A stretch of DNA of 64,000 nt, taken from positions 54,068,001-54,132,000 of the forward strand of contig CM044320.1 of the NCBI GenBank assembly GCA_024291935.2, written 5' to 3'. The position numbers and the translations under genes were made by a program. The stretch's first letter is position 1. Each line of letters begins with the position of its first letter. The stretch comes from Okapia johnstoni. Taxonomy: Eukaryota > Chordata > Mammalia > Artiodactyla > Giraffidae. The notes under the pieces are model-generated. The model had not been told where the DNA came from, ran no database searches, and saw nothing but the letters and a program-made list of their open reading frames with translations. Below, piece by piece: positions 11,035 through 21,720 of this stretch.

Positions 11035-11253
11035 ATGTTTATGCTCACTTGTTCAGTTGTGTTCGACTCTTAGACCCCATGGACTCTAGCCCACCAGGCT
11101 CCTCTGTTCATGGGATTTCCCAGGCAAGAGCAGTGGAGGAGGTTGCTGTTTTCCTCTTTGAGGGGATCTTCCTAACCCAGAGACTGAACCCATGTCTCCT
11201 GAATCTTCTGCATTGGCAGGAGGAATCTTTACCACTGAGCCACTGGGAACATA
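11035..11253 (-). mobile_element. Bov-tA SINE, antisense
   Basis: Reverse complement of the full Bov-tA body: it begins with the 3' end ('gttcgactctta') and ends with the tRNA-like head ('accactgagccactggga'). The same insertion is in segment B at 40215-40440, so it is older than the A/B duplication. Confidence 0.85.
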
Positions 11254-11739
11254 CTCCTAGATACCCAGTTGTCTCAAAACATCATTTTTTGTTGACTTGT
11301 TCAAATTGGAGCCAGACAAGGAGCATGTAGCATATCTGGTTGTGATGATCTAGTCAGGTTACTTATGCTACTGAAATAATGTTCTATTCTGTTTTACTAA
11401 GAAACTTTAAAATATCGTAAAGGGACATTGAATTTTATCAGAGTATATGTGATTTTCTTTTTCAATTTTTGTTTTCATTTTTAGGCTTTTCATGAGGCAA
11501 ATTTCACAAATAAATTTTCTAAAGATAAATTTTCTTTGAGATAAGGCCACATGTAACATGTAATACTAATTTGATAATTTATTTTAGTGCATTATCTCCT
11601 TATTTATGAGTCAAATTGCTGGTGATTTTATTTCTCACTTAATCTTTTGATATCATGAACATTATAAATGTCCAAAAATGAATTTGAAAGATTGCCTCAT
11701 CTTTTTTCTGAAAATATTTTATAAGATTGTGCTCATTTA

Positions 11740-12030
11740 CTTTCTTTTTTTTTTTAATAAATTTATTTATTTTAGTTGGGGGCTAATTACTTTACAATAT
11801 TGTAGTGGTTTTTGCCATACATTGACATGAATCAGCCATGGGTTTACATGTGTTCCCCATCCTGAACCCTCCTCCCACCTCCCTCCCCAACCCATCCCTC
11901 TGGGTCATCCCATTGCCCCAGCCCTGAGCATTTGTCTCATGCATCGAACATGGAATGGTGTTCTGTTTCACATATGATAATATACATGTTTCAATGCTAT
12001 TGTCCCAGAACGCCCCAACAATACATAAAA
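11740..12030 (-). mobile_element. L1 3' end, antisense, present only in copy A
   Basis: It starts with a T-run at about 11742-11754 (the poly-A tail read backwards) and goes on with the L1 3' UTR ('catgaatcagccatgggt', the CT-rich block). The corresponding place in segment B (about 40,935-40,975) has no such sequence. It is a 5'-truncated copy, about 290 bases long. Confidence 0.85.
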
Positions 12031-13805
12031 AATAAATAATTCTGCTGTTAAATTTAAACTACTTATATCTTTATCGAATTTTCAAATCTTAGTCAAATTA
12101 CTTTATATTAAATAAGAAATAATACACTAGCCAATGTTTATGGAAATGTCTAAAACAAGGTGTGCAGACTGTGGTCCATGGGCAACAGTTGGCCCACACC
12201 CTCTTTGTGTTAAAAGTTTAATTGGACACAACTGAGCCCTTTCATTCACACATTGTTTATAGCTTCACTTGTATTACAGAGGGGGAAGAGTTGAGTAATT
12301 TCATCAGGGACGCGATGGTCTGCAAATTCCAAATTATTAATATAGTGCCCTTTAGAAACAAATTGTGTTTACTTCTGATATTGATAATTAAAATGTTTAT
12401 ACTGATTGAAATCTTTATAATAACCACTAAATAGTTTGTGTAGAATTATATAAAGAGTCACATTACCTGATATCAGCATAAACTCTCTCATATCTTTTGT
12501 AATAATTTTATAGTTCTTTTAATTCCTGGAAATACAACTAGCTAATTTATGGTATGTTTTTATTCAGGTATCAAGAACCCACATCATCAACCAATTCTAA
12601 GCTTCAGTATTTTCAAATGTTTCCAATTAACTGTAGAAATTATTGTTTCAACAAGAAGGTAGGAAATAGTAGCTCCATGACTCTTTCCAAACTGGAAAAC
12701 TCTTTAGTATTGCTTAAAGTTGTTTTCTTTGTTTTTCAGCAAAGTATGGCTCTAAATCTCTCAACTGAGTACAGTGTATGCATATCAGGAAGAATTTGGC
12801 TCAATGAATTACAATTACAATCTTTCTAGAAAAATGGTTTGAAAATGCAAGGTGAGTTTGTGTAACATTCAGTATTATTTGAAATTTTGGCTTCATGTAA
12901 AAGCAAAAAAAAAAAAAAATTACTTTAGTACCAGAGAGCAAGATCTTAGATAATCATCTTCTAAATTCTAATCAATACATTTTCAAATGCAATGCTACAT
13001 TATAATGCTTAAAACAGAGTAAACATACACATTTTTAATAAAAGAAAAGCTAAAATTTATATACAGTAAAATTCTGCCTATGTTAGCATCTTTATCCCTA
13101 TTAATTGTTTGTCATTTAGTTAAGTAATTGAATGAATTATATGTGTACACTATTAACTCAAAATAACCATTAATATGAGAAAGCTGTAAAAACGATAAGC
13201 TATTGATTATTAAAAAAAAACAGCTTGACATCAAGCATTAATTTAAATATACAACTGTCTATAGCAAATGTAGTCATATAGTTTTCAATAGTATCTAATT
13301 CTTCAGGGTTTTATTAGAAATTGTTATGTTATGTGTGCTAGTTAAAGAGTTCCCAAAAAGAGGGACAATTTCACAGTTTTCTTGAAAGTATATATTCATA
13401 AATGTTCTCAGATTGATAAATTATATAGCAGAGAATATTTTAAGATGGGTTATGAGAAAAGTTTTTTGATTTCTCAAGAAACTATAATTCCATTACTTTT
13501 TTAGGTGTGCTGTTTTTTATGCAATTACTAAGTAGGCCATAGTATGGAGAGAATAATATATGTAATACTCTAATAAGATGGTCAGATTATGCTCATGGTC
13601 TTGTATAGTAAATTAAAAATAGTGTTTAGCATGATTTGTTATTTCCTGAATTTCTAGAAAGAAAGAAGTCATAAAACACAGGTCTCTCTCACACATTCTT
13701 GCTCTGCCTCTTTCTGTCTGAATTTAATTTCCCAAGAAATATTGTGGAAGAAATGGGATTTTAAGAGTTTCAAAGAAGGAAATGGCAGTTTCATAGTTAC
13801 AGAGT
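12031..13805. other. Unique part of segment A, no gene
   Basis: It aligns with about 40,975-42,459 of segment B. The open frames in it (for example 12222-12434 and 12554-12829) are not conserved: B lacks the start codon of the second and has indels in it. I treat the whole stretch as non-coding. Confidence 0.55.
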
Positions 13806-14032
13806 GGAACACACATGTGCAGCTGCACAATCATGCCCAGTCTTTGCGACAGCATGGTCTGTAGCCCATCAGGGTCCTCTGTTCATAGAATTTTCCAGGC
13901 AAGAATACTGGAGTGTGCTGCCATTTCCTACTCCAGAAGATCTTACGCACCCAAGAATCAAACCTGTGTCTCTTGTGTCTCCTGCATTGGCAGGTGGATT
14001 CTTTACCCCTGGTGCCAACTGGGAAGCACAGA
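13806..14032 (-). mobile_element. Bov-tA SINE, antisense
   Basis: Antisense Bov-tA ('tttgcgacagcatgg', 'tccaggcaagaatactgg', ending in the tRNA-like head). It is shared with segment B (42460-42691) but absent from the inverted copy at 1-435. Confidence 0.85.
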
Positions 14033-14269
14033 ATGAAAAGCTGAGCCCAAAAGTAGGGAAGTGCATGAGAGAAGGATGGGAGTATGGATAGAAAAAAAAA
14101 TGTGTACAGTATGCTTGCAAAGCTGCTTTCAATGAAAGTATGAGTAATGAAAAATAACTCTATGGAGACAATATGAATATTAATAGATTTTGAAAAGTTC
14201 TGAGTTCTATTTAATTGCATTTCATTATGCCTCTAATTTATGCCTCTAATAAATAGGACTTTTATTTTT

Positions 14270-14668
14270 TCATTCCTTGAGAAAAGTACATTCTCCCTTG
14301 CCGTATCCGTGAAGGCTTGCTTGACTTGCTAATTCTTTAAGGTATAGATAAATAGGTTTAGCATGGGGGCCACAGAGGTATTTAGCACAGCCACCCCCTT
14401 GCTCAAAAACACCCTGTCCTTTGCTGATGGATTCATGTACATGAAAATGCAGCTGCCATAAGAGATGGAGATGACAATCATGTGGGAAGAACATGTGGAA
14501 AAGGCCTTTGTCCTCTGAGTGGTAGAAGGGATCCTCAAAATTGTTCTGATGATATATGTATAGGACAGAATTATTAATGCCAAAGTGAACATTAGGGTAA
14601 GCACAGTGGAAAGCCCATCATCTATAGCAATTTGGTGTCTGAACAAGAAATGTGTGAAAGGGGAAATG
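14270..14668 (-). pseudogene. OR6C1-like olfactory receptor relic, 5' half missing
   Basis: The remaining part covers roughly TM5 to the C-terminus and is the direct counterpart of the intact gene at 42917-43855. Still visible are 'FSTCSSHM' (TM6), '[13 protein letters not shown]' and the TM7 'FIYTL' region. It is dead for several reasons. A CAG-to-TAG change gives a stop at 14329-14331, just after the TM7 motif. A net 4-base deletion lies at about 14603-14625, between the ECL2 cysteine and TM5. One base is lost beside the original stop codon. Everything upstream of the ECL2 region is gone, with an L1 3' end in its place from about 14669. Confidence 0.92.
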
Positions 14669-14938
14669 AGTTCAGTTCATAACAAACCAAGCATTCATAA
14701 AAAGGAACAAGTTTCAGTCAGTTGTTGTGAGGTGGATGAATCTAGAGTCTATAATACAGAGTGAAGTAAGTCAGAAAGAAAAAACCAAATATCCTATATT
14801 AATGCATACATATGGAATCTAGAAAAATAGTACTGATTAATCTATTTACATACAAGAAATGGAGATGAAGACATGGAGAATGGAACTGTGGACACAGAAA
14901 GGGAAGTAGAGGCTAGGAGAAATTGAGAAAGTAGCATT

Positions 14939-14981
<43 letters not shown>

Positions 14982-15196
14982 TTATATATAATAGATAACT
15001 AGCAGGAAGTTGCTGTATAACACAGGGAGTCCAGCCTGGCACTCTGTGACAACCTAAAGGAGTGGGATGGAGCAGGGAAAAACAGGCTCAAAAGGAAGGA
15101 GATATATATATAATTCTGGCTGATTCACATTGCTGTATGACAGAAACCACCACAACACTGTAAAGTAATTATCCTCCAATAAAAAAATCAAAGAAT
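14669..15196 (+). mobile_element. L1 3' end replacing the 5' half of the receptor relic
   Basis: Sense-strand L1 3' region: 'cagagtgaagtaagtcag', a CA/TA microsatellite, 'ttgctgtataacacaggg', 'tgacaacctaaagg', and a terminal 'aataaaaaaatc'. It starts exactly where the homology of the receptor relic to its intact copy ends. Confidence 0.85.
14942..14974 (+). repeat. (AC)n microsatellite inside L1
   Basis: About 16 uninterrupted AC units followed by a TA-rich tract. The related L1 at 52068-52530 has TA repeats here instead, so the length is probably variable. Confidence 0.95.
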
Positions 15197-16934
15197 TGAA
15201 AACATTCTGACCACAGAAGTGGTTAGTTAAAAACCAGTATTGGTCCCAAGTCATAAGGCTTTCAAAGAAAATATTCCAAATGAGTACAGGCAGCATGATT
15301 AGAGTTTCCGGATGTCTGATAAGAATCAATTTTCGCTCTTCCTGTTGGTTACATGTGTGCACATTTTTTTTCATTATTAGGTGTGTTACACATGTATTTT
15401 ATGTGTACCTTTCTTGATGGCACACAAATTCAATGAAAACTGAAAGACAACACTGCGGAGGCAATACTAAAAAGAAGGTGAGGAAACCAGGATAATTATT
15501 CTACCATATAAAGCCACCATAACTAAGACTGTATCAGTTGTACATGGATAGGCAAATAGTCAGCAGGACTGAAACGACTCAATACATCATGTTAAGAGAT
15601 ATTTGATGTCAGCTTTATAATATCAATTATGTCAGTATTTCTTACTGGTTAGCTAGTTTCTCTACTATAAAGTTGTCCACTGTAAAGGTACTTTCCTCTC
15701 TAGTTAAAAATGACTAGGCAGTGACATTTTGTCTGATGCAGGAATATTTTGAGATTGTATAAATATCATATTCCCTAACAAACTTTTATCTATTATAATA
15801 ATTCAATATTGTTTGTTCTCTAATCTATATAGTGGAAATATATAATAGAGTATCATTGATATTGACACAATATTTATTTTTCTAAATCTATCAGTTCTTT
15901 TACATTTATTAGTTGGGATTTTACCATAAAGAACAGCATTCTTTTCTCTAATCCTATTAACAATTTATTAATTTATTTTGAAGTGTTTTCTACTTAATGT
16001 GTTATTATCTGTTTATATCATTATTTATTTCAGTGTTCAAATGTCCTGATATAGAGTACTCCTTCTAAGTGAGTCCTTTGTTGACATGTTGCTACACTTT
16101 CTGAAACAATAAGATACTCTAGCTCATCCTATCCTTCAAATATATAGTCCTGTAATCAACCATTTCTCCAGTTCTCAGAAACTATTTTTAGCAAGAAATT
16201 GTGCTTAGAACCGTACATCTCGATGCTTTGTGGGGTTTTACTATTGAGCTATCATTACTCTTTGGAACTTTCATGAAATGGAGAAAGGAAATGCATAAAA
16301 AATAATAGATCACACTGACAATTTTATTCTGATCCAATAACAGAATTTTTCAACTTCTCTTATACAACATTGGATCTTTCTCTGCCATGAGAAACCAGGT
16401 TCCAGTGTAAATCTGTTAGCCTATCAGTTATTCAGTTTAAAACACACACAAAATAGTTTCTGAATTGTTACACTATTATAAAAACAAATATACTAAAAAA
16501 GTTCAATTTTTCTCTGCAGTTCCCATCCTACTGATGGTCAGTTGTCAAAATAATCGAAAAAATTATCTTTGAATTTGAAAGATAAAATTGAAAAAATTAC
16601 TTTTATCAGTTTTTTGCTCTTCTCCCTACATGGTTAGCAATGTGTTTTAACATTATGCTCAGTGGTGTGTGTTTAATTGTAATGTTTTCCCTGCTTAATT
16701 TTATCTTTGGATTTTGTTAACAATAAGAATATTTCAAGAGTTTATGCAATTAGGTATACTCATAAATGTGTCACTTTTTTTTCTCCATTTATCTCTATTT
16801 TCTTACCTGAGTACATGTTTTTGTTATAGAAGCCTGATGTTATATTTTAATATTTGTATGGTTAGTCCTCTCCTATCACTCTTGTTTCTCAAGATTTCCT
16901 AATTATCACGTTTGCTTTTCCATATGAAATTTAG
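15197..16934. other. AT-rich intergenic sequence
   Basis: No gene, and no repeat I can name with confidence. Short frames (15054-15374 minus, 16714-16902 plus) have no recognisable similarity. Confidence 0.4.
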
Positions 16935-17320
16935 TATTATGCCCTTCCGCATGGGCCAAATGACCAAGAAATTCCAATGTTACTTGAACAGTCAGTGACA
17001 AATGGAATCCTTTAAGGCTTTGTCACAAGTAAACATTCATAACACAAACTGTGATTGTGAAACAACCTTTCACAGATAAACATGCTCCTTTGGGACAGTA
17101 CTCCCTGGCTTTCTACTGGGTCCTAGTAGAAACTAAAGGCCCAAACACAGGAGCTCAACTGACCATTAGATTTGAGCTTTCCATAATTACTGGACCTTCT
17201 GATTGATAAACCAGGTCATTTACAACAACAATCTATCACTAAAGGAAGAGAGTACTTGGGAGACCACACTTGAACAGGTCCAGAAGGCAAAAGTAAAACT
17301 CATGAAGAGATGACTTAGGC
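16935..17320 (+). mobile_element. ERV-L-like pol relic (RNase H region)
   Basis: In the plus strand, broken by several stops, about 130 codons resemble the RNase H part of class III (ERV-L) endogenous retrovirus pol. The clearest piece is near 17,100-17,170, where an aromatic-Trp-x-Leu-Val-Glu-Thr stretch is followed by a weakly kept Thr-Ile-Arg-x-Glu-Leu segment. Beyond this, near 17,210-17,310, a Pro-Gly-His-x-Gln-Gln stretch and a Gly-Pro-Glu-Gly stretch fit the same family. There are in-frame stops before, between and after these blocks, so the copy is inert and old. No LTR is attached that I can see. Confidence 0.6.
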
Positions 17321-17798
17321 TTCTTTAAAATAAATTTCTGCTGGATTGCATCCTCTTCCTCTACCCATATTTATGCCCTTATTGGGGAAACCTAATAATT
17401 AACTGACAAATATATAAAAATATGTACCTGGTTTCAGATGTTCTACACAATATGCTAACATCCACTCAAAAGTAAATGATTGATAGGCACAAAATATGCC
17501 ATCAAATAATGTATAATATATGTATATTTAATATATATATTTTAAATGCTGATGTAGCTATGCCAATTTTAGTCAATGCTGACATTAAAGAAGAAAAGTA
17601 TGCTTCAGATAGAGAGGAATTGGTGGTTTTTCATAACGATAAACAATTATGTCCCAGAAGATAAAACAATTCCAAATTTGGGTCTTCATAAATATACAGT
17701 GTTAATATTTTTAAAAATAAACACATGGCATGACTATGAACAGAAAGAAACTGCTCCATAGTTGTTTTGGAAATTTTAAGTAACTCAGTAATGGTGCC
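17321..17798. other. AT-rich sequence after the ERV-L relic
   Basis: TA-rich around 17,500-17,545. Nothing else recognisable; no gene. Confidence 0.4.
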
Positions 17799-17932
17799 GG
17801 AGAAGGCAATGGCAACCCACTCCAGTACTCTTGCCTGGAGAATCCCAGGGACGGCGGAGCCTGGTGGGCTGCCGTCTATGGGGTCGCACAGAGTCGGACA
17901 CGACTGAAGCAACTTAGCAGCAGCAGCAGCAT
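17799..17932 (+). mobile_element. Bov-A2 SINE, 3' monomer
   Basis: The stretch 'ggagaaggcaatggcaaccc' to 'ggacacgactgaagcaactt' followed by (AGC)n is the second monomer of Bov-A2. The terminal AGC repeat is typical of this family. Confidence 0.85.
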
Positions 17933-18095
17933 TAACATGCAAAGAGTAAAAGTACAGATTTAAATCATGTGATTAATGAACTTGTATAGACTAGCTGACT
18001 CAAATAGAACACTGCATTCAACTACCATTACATATAGTTCTTAGGTGTATGAGAAATGTTTACAGAACTCTAATCATATACTAGGCTATAAAATG

Positions 18096-18309
18096 AAAGT
18101 GAAAAGTGAAGTCGCTCAATCGTGTCCGACTCTTTGTGACCTCGTGGACTGTAGCCCAACAGGCTCCTCCGTCCATGGGATTCTCCAGGCAAGAATACTG
18201 GAGTGGGATGCCATTTCCTTCTCCAGGGGATCTTCCCGACCCAGGGATTAAATCCAGGTCTCCCACATTGCAAGCAGACGCTTTAACCTCTGAGCCACCA
18301 GGGAAGCCC
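18096..18309 (-). mobile_element. Bov-tA SINE, antisense
   Basis: A complete antisense copy: it starts with the 3' end ('gaagtcgctcaatcgtgtcc') and ends with the head ('gagccaccagggaagcccc'). Flanks ctaggctataaaat (18080-18093) and ctaggttataaatt (18311-18324) look like its target-site duplication with two changes. Confidence 0.9.
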
Positions 18310-18607
18310 CTCTAGGTTATAAATTGAGATTCAAATAATTTAGAAGGATGTAACTTAATTAATACATGTTTTATGACAATATAAGAGGATTCTTTGGAAA
18401 ATTTCATGTCCAGAAGACCCACCTGTAGCAGACTGAGGCCAGTGCAACTCAGTGACTCTCCCCTAACGGGAAGAAGAATAGTGTGGAGCATGTATCCGGC
18501 ATCTGGGCTTTTCAGGGACTGGGGAAGCCCTAGTGTCTGTGTAGTTTTTCTTGGGGCCTTTATGGGACCTGTCAAACTATAAATGCCTAAGGGCTACTGA
18601 AGTCAAA

Positions 18608-19686
18608 TGCCAGAGTCCAGCTCCAGCAGGTCCAGGGGTTCCCTCAGGAAGGACGGCGTCGGCAATGCGAATGAGAAGACACAGCGAGTCTTAGCATTTC
18701 CAGCATTTCCAATTTTTAGTGGTATATAGAAACCATGGGCCTATCAATTTAGCTTAATGGGCCAGCAGTTTTGACCCTCATCAAAGTTGTTTGCATGTCT
18801 TTAGTTACAAAAAGCCTCATTTTGTTTACATCATCCTCTGGCCTGGTGGCTTGCTAACATCTCGTGACTCTCCATTGACAAGGGTTGATCAGTCAGAACA
18901 CTTTTGTATCAGGCACATCAGGAAAGAATTCATCAACAGGAAGTTTTATGTTAAAACCTGTTTTTGGTAATTTACTCTACGCCTTGAGCTTAACAGAAAA
19001 GAATGTGGTTCCATAAAGTCATAGAACAGCAAGCTGAAGTTCAGCTCTAAGTAAGAATCATCAGTTAAATCAACAATTGTCTTATTATTTGTATTAAAGC
19101 TAAACTTCTATTTATATAAATCTCTAACTATTATGCTTTCATTATATAGGATAAATACGTTAAGAGTAAAAACATAGTGAGTAAATATAGATTAAGTAAC
19201 AGTTTCACAAAGCAATATTTTTTGTATTTCCTAACAAGCCTTTTTTCCTGCGAAGGGTTTTGTGCCCACAGGGGCTTTCTGTGCAGAGGCTCTCAATGCT
19301 GTTTTATTACTAGGGAGCAGTTATGCACATTAGCTCCAAAGGCACAGGTACATTTATTAAACAAACCAATATGTTAGCAAAAGGAATTTAGATCAGCATA
19401 CTCTATATCCCAGATAATTTTATTTAGGGTGCTACCGTTCAGGGGCCTTGTTGATTTGAGGTTTTAAAATGATCTATTTTAGAAGGGAATCAGGAAAGGC
19501 CTTTTGCCTAAGTCATAGAAAATAAGAAGAGGTTTATTATAGTAAACATCAGAAAGACAGATCTCATCTTTAAGGTGAGTGCTGGGGCAGCCTTCCGAGA
19601 TTCCCTGAGGCCTGAGTTGCTCTGCTCATCAGTCCTTCTCCTCATGACTCTGTCATGGGTGGGATTTCGTGAGCTGGCTCCCGGCA
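18608..19686. mobile_element. Solo LTR of an endogenous retrovirus
   Basis: A 1,079-bp block starts with TG (TGCCAGAG) and ends with CA (CCCGGCA). It is flanked on both sides by the same 6 bases, gtcaaa, at 18602-18607 and 19687-19692. That combination is what a retroviral LTR left by recombination between two LTRs looks like, and a 6-bp target duplication fits class II (betaretrovirus-like) elements. The sequence resembles ruminant LTRs I have seen, but I cannot name the family. Orientation is not settled. No gag, pol or env is present. Confidence 0.8.
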
Positions 19687-19692
19687 GTCAAA

Positions 19693-20748
19693 AAAGGGCT
19701 GGGTGATGTGCTGTTGCTTCAAGGATCTGAGTTACAGCAAACAGAAACAGAGGGAGCAAGAGACTATGGGCTCCATGCGAAAAAAGAAAATACATAGATA
19801 AAATCTTCTAGTTGTGAATCTTCATACACAAATCTGAAAAGACACAACCTCAGAAAAGATTTGAAAGACTCCTCAGAATTTCTGGATGGACTGAATGGTG
19901 ATGGATTCCCCTGTAAAGGTGGTTGTTTTGTCAAATGTGTAGATAACAACACAGAGTTAAAAGGAACATTAAAAAAAAAAAAACAGAAAAGTAACCCAAT
20001 CAAACAGACAAAATAAATCTCAAAACATAGACCCTAAAAAAATGGAGGTAAATAAATATCTGACAAAAAATTTAGAATAACTGTCATAAATGCAATCAAT
20101 GAGCTCAAGAAAGTGGAAGTGTTTTAGTTTTACTTGATTTATTTTGAATTTTTAAATATAAGCATTTTTTAAAATGATACAGAACAAGGAAATTCTATAA
20201 TTAATGCATAATATCTTGATAAATATTTATCTTGAAAATATGCACTTAATTTCACAAAGTATAAAGAACTACATTTAAAGTGCAATGCATTACTACATGT
20301 GATATTTTTGGAATGCATTTACTGTATTATAATATATAACAGGTAGATTCTTTACTGTTAAGGAATTGTCAGTGTTCATCTTGAAAATACATCAGATATT
20401 ACACACTAATTTTGAAACTTCGCATTTAAAGTATAATGTGATATCATATGATCATTTAGGGACTGATATTTTCAGGATTAAAACTATTTTTAACTTCATG
20501 CTATAAAGTATGTCATAAAGAAATACAATTCTATTCTAGAATACGCTGTAGGATAAATAACTTTTACTATACTTTAAATGTCAATAAACAATAACTGGAG
20601 AAATGGAAGAAATAGACTGAGAAAATATATATTAGCAGTCATGTGCCCTGGTAAGAGGATATAAACAACAAGCAGAGTTATACAGATATTTAGGAATTTC
20701 AGAATTTAACCTAATTGTTCTCTAAAGTGTTTTTGACCAAAAAAAAAA
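19693..20748. other. Mostly plain AT-rich sequence with a possible L1 ORF1 trace
   Basis: Around 20,000-20,125 the phrase order ('aatggaggtaaataaa', then 'gagctcaagaaagtgg') resembles an old L1 ORF1 or the region near it on the plus strand. The rest has no recognisable content, and should contain the 3' UTR of the pseudogene that begins at 20749. Confidence 0.35.
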
Positions 20749-21684
20749 TCATATATTAGCAGAAAATACTGCTTTATAGACCGTGTATTTGAAGGCTTTT
20801 TTTACTTGCTGGTTTCTCAAGGTGTAGATGAAAGGATTTAGCATGGGGGCCACAGAGGTATTGAGAATAGCTACTCCTTTTGTCAGTGATGCCTTTTCTT
20901 TGGCCGAGGGATTAGCATACATGAATATACAGCTTTCATAGGAGATGGAGATGACAATCATGTGAGAGGAACAAGTCGAGAAGGCCTTTTTTCTCTGACT
21001 GGCAGATGGGATTCTCAAAATAGACCTGACTATGTACATATAAGACAAAATCACTAATGCCAAAGTGAACAGCAAACTAACCAAAGCAAAGTGAAAACCC
21101 ATTACTTCCAGAAGCCATGTATCTGAACAAGACAATTGTAAAAGGGGGGAAATAGTCACACAAAAAGTGATCAATGACATTGGAAGCACAGTAATCCAGC
21201 TGGAGGAGAAGCATAAAGGGCGGGAAAATGGTCAGAAACCCGCCCAGCCATGCGCAGAGCACAAGCAGGCTGCAGAGTTTCCTGCTCATGAGGGTTGTGT
21301 AATGCAAGGGCTTGCAGATGGCAACATAGCGGTCATAGGACATGGCGGTTAGAATGTAAAATTCAGTCACCCCCATGAAAATAGAGAAAAATAGTTGGGC
21401 TGCACAATTGTTGTAAGAAATAGTCTTGTGCCTGGTGATAACTGCCCCCAGAAATCTAGGGATGCACACAGTAGTAAAGGAGATTTCTAAGAAAGAGAAG
21501 TTTCGGAGGAAGAAATACTTTGGTGTCTGGAGACGGGGCTCCACCCAGGTTAGGGTAATGATAGTCAGGTTTCCAGTGACACTTAATACATATGTGATAA
21601 ATAAAAAGAGGAAAATCACAATCTGAAGCTCAGGATCATCAGAAAGGCCTAGAGGAGAAACTCTGTGATCACGGTGTGGTTCAT
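20749..21684 (-). pseudogene. OR6C3: OR6C3-like olfactory receptor, two single-base indels
   Basis: The deduced protein would be about 311 residues and follows OR6C throughout; it resembles the OR6C3 I remember more than any other member. Two lesions break it. About codon 11 one base is missing (near 21,648-21,656), so translation from the ATG at 21682-21684 meets a TAG after eleven codons. In the ECL2 region a C-run has one base too many (six G on the plus strand at 21144-21149, five in the gene at 5574), which shifts the frame again. The shifts cancel, so the start and the 3' part share a frame while the middle is in another. The conserved 'TPMYFF' reads 'TPKYFF', supporting relaxed selection. 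Confidence 0.9.
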
Positions 21685-21720
21685 TTCTCTCTCTCTTCTT
21701 CTTGTAAATATATGTAGGTG
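21685..21720 (-). promoter_or_regulatory. Probable 3' splice site of the OR6C3-like exon
   Basis: On the minus strand, an ACAAG acceptor is followed by a purine-rich leader (aagaagagagagagaa) and the ATG. The intact gene at 42917-43855 has a nearly identical leader (aagaagaagaaa) before its ATG, so the 5' structure seems shared within the cluster. Inference from spacing only. Confidence 0.45.

Larger units (their letters stand above)
9961..14668 (+). repeat. Segmental duplication, copy A (pairs with 39106-43330)
   Basis: The copies align over about 4.2-4.7 kb. Shared landmarks in the same order: 'ggcagatttcaa' near 10,105/39,268; 'tttcatatgctaataa' near 10,290/39,460; a Bov-tA at 11035/40215; 'tggtccatgggc' near 12,172/41,103; a Bov-tA at 13806/42460; then the receptor 3' end. 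Differences: A has an antisense L1 3' end at about 11740-12030 that B lacks, and B lacks about 257 bases present in A (about 13379-13636). The copies differ by perhaps one base in ten to fifteen by eye. Confidence 0.92.

Noticed and set aside
12222..12829. Possible small genes (70 and 91 residues)
   Set aside because: The same sequence in segment B-right has lost the start codon and carries indels, so there is no coding constraint.
17521..17761. Frames of 61-62 residues
   Set aside because: They overlap each other in AT-rich sequence and have no recognisable features.
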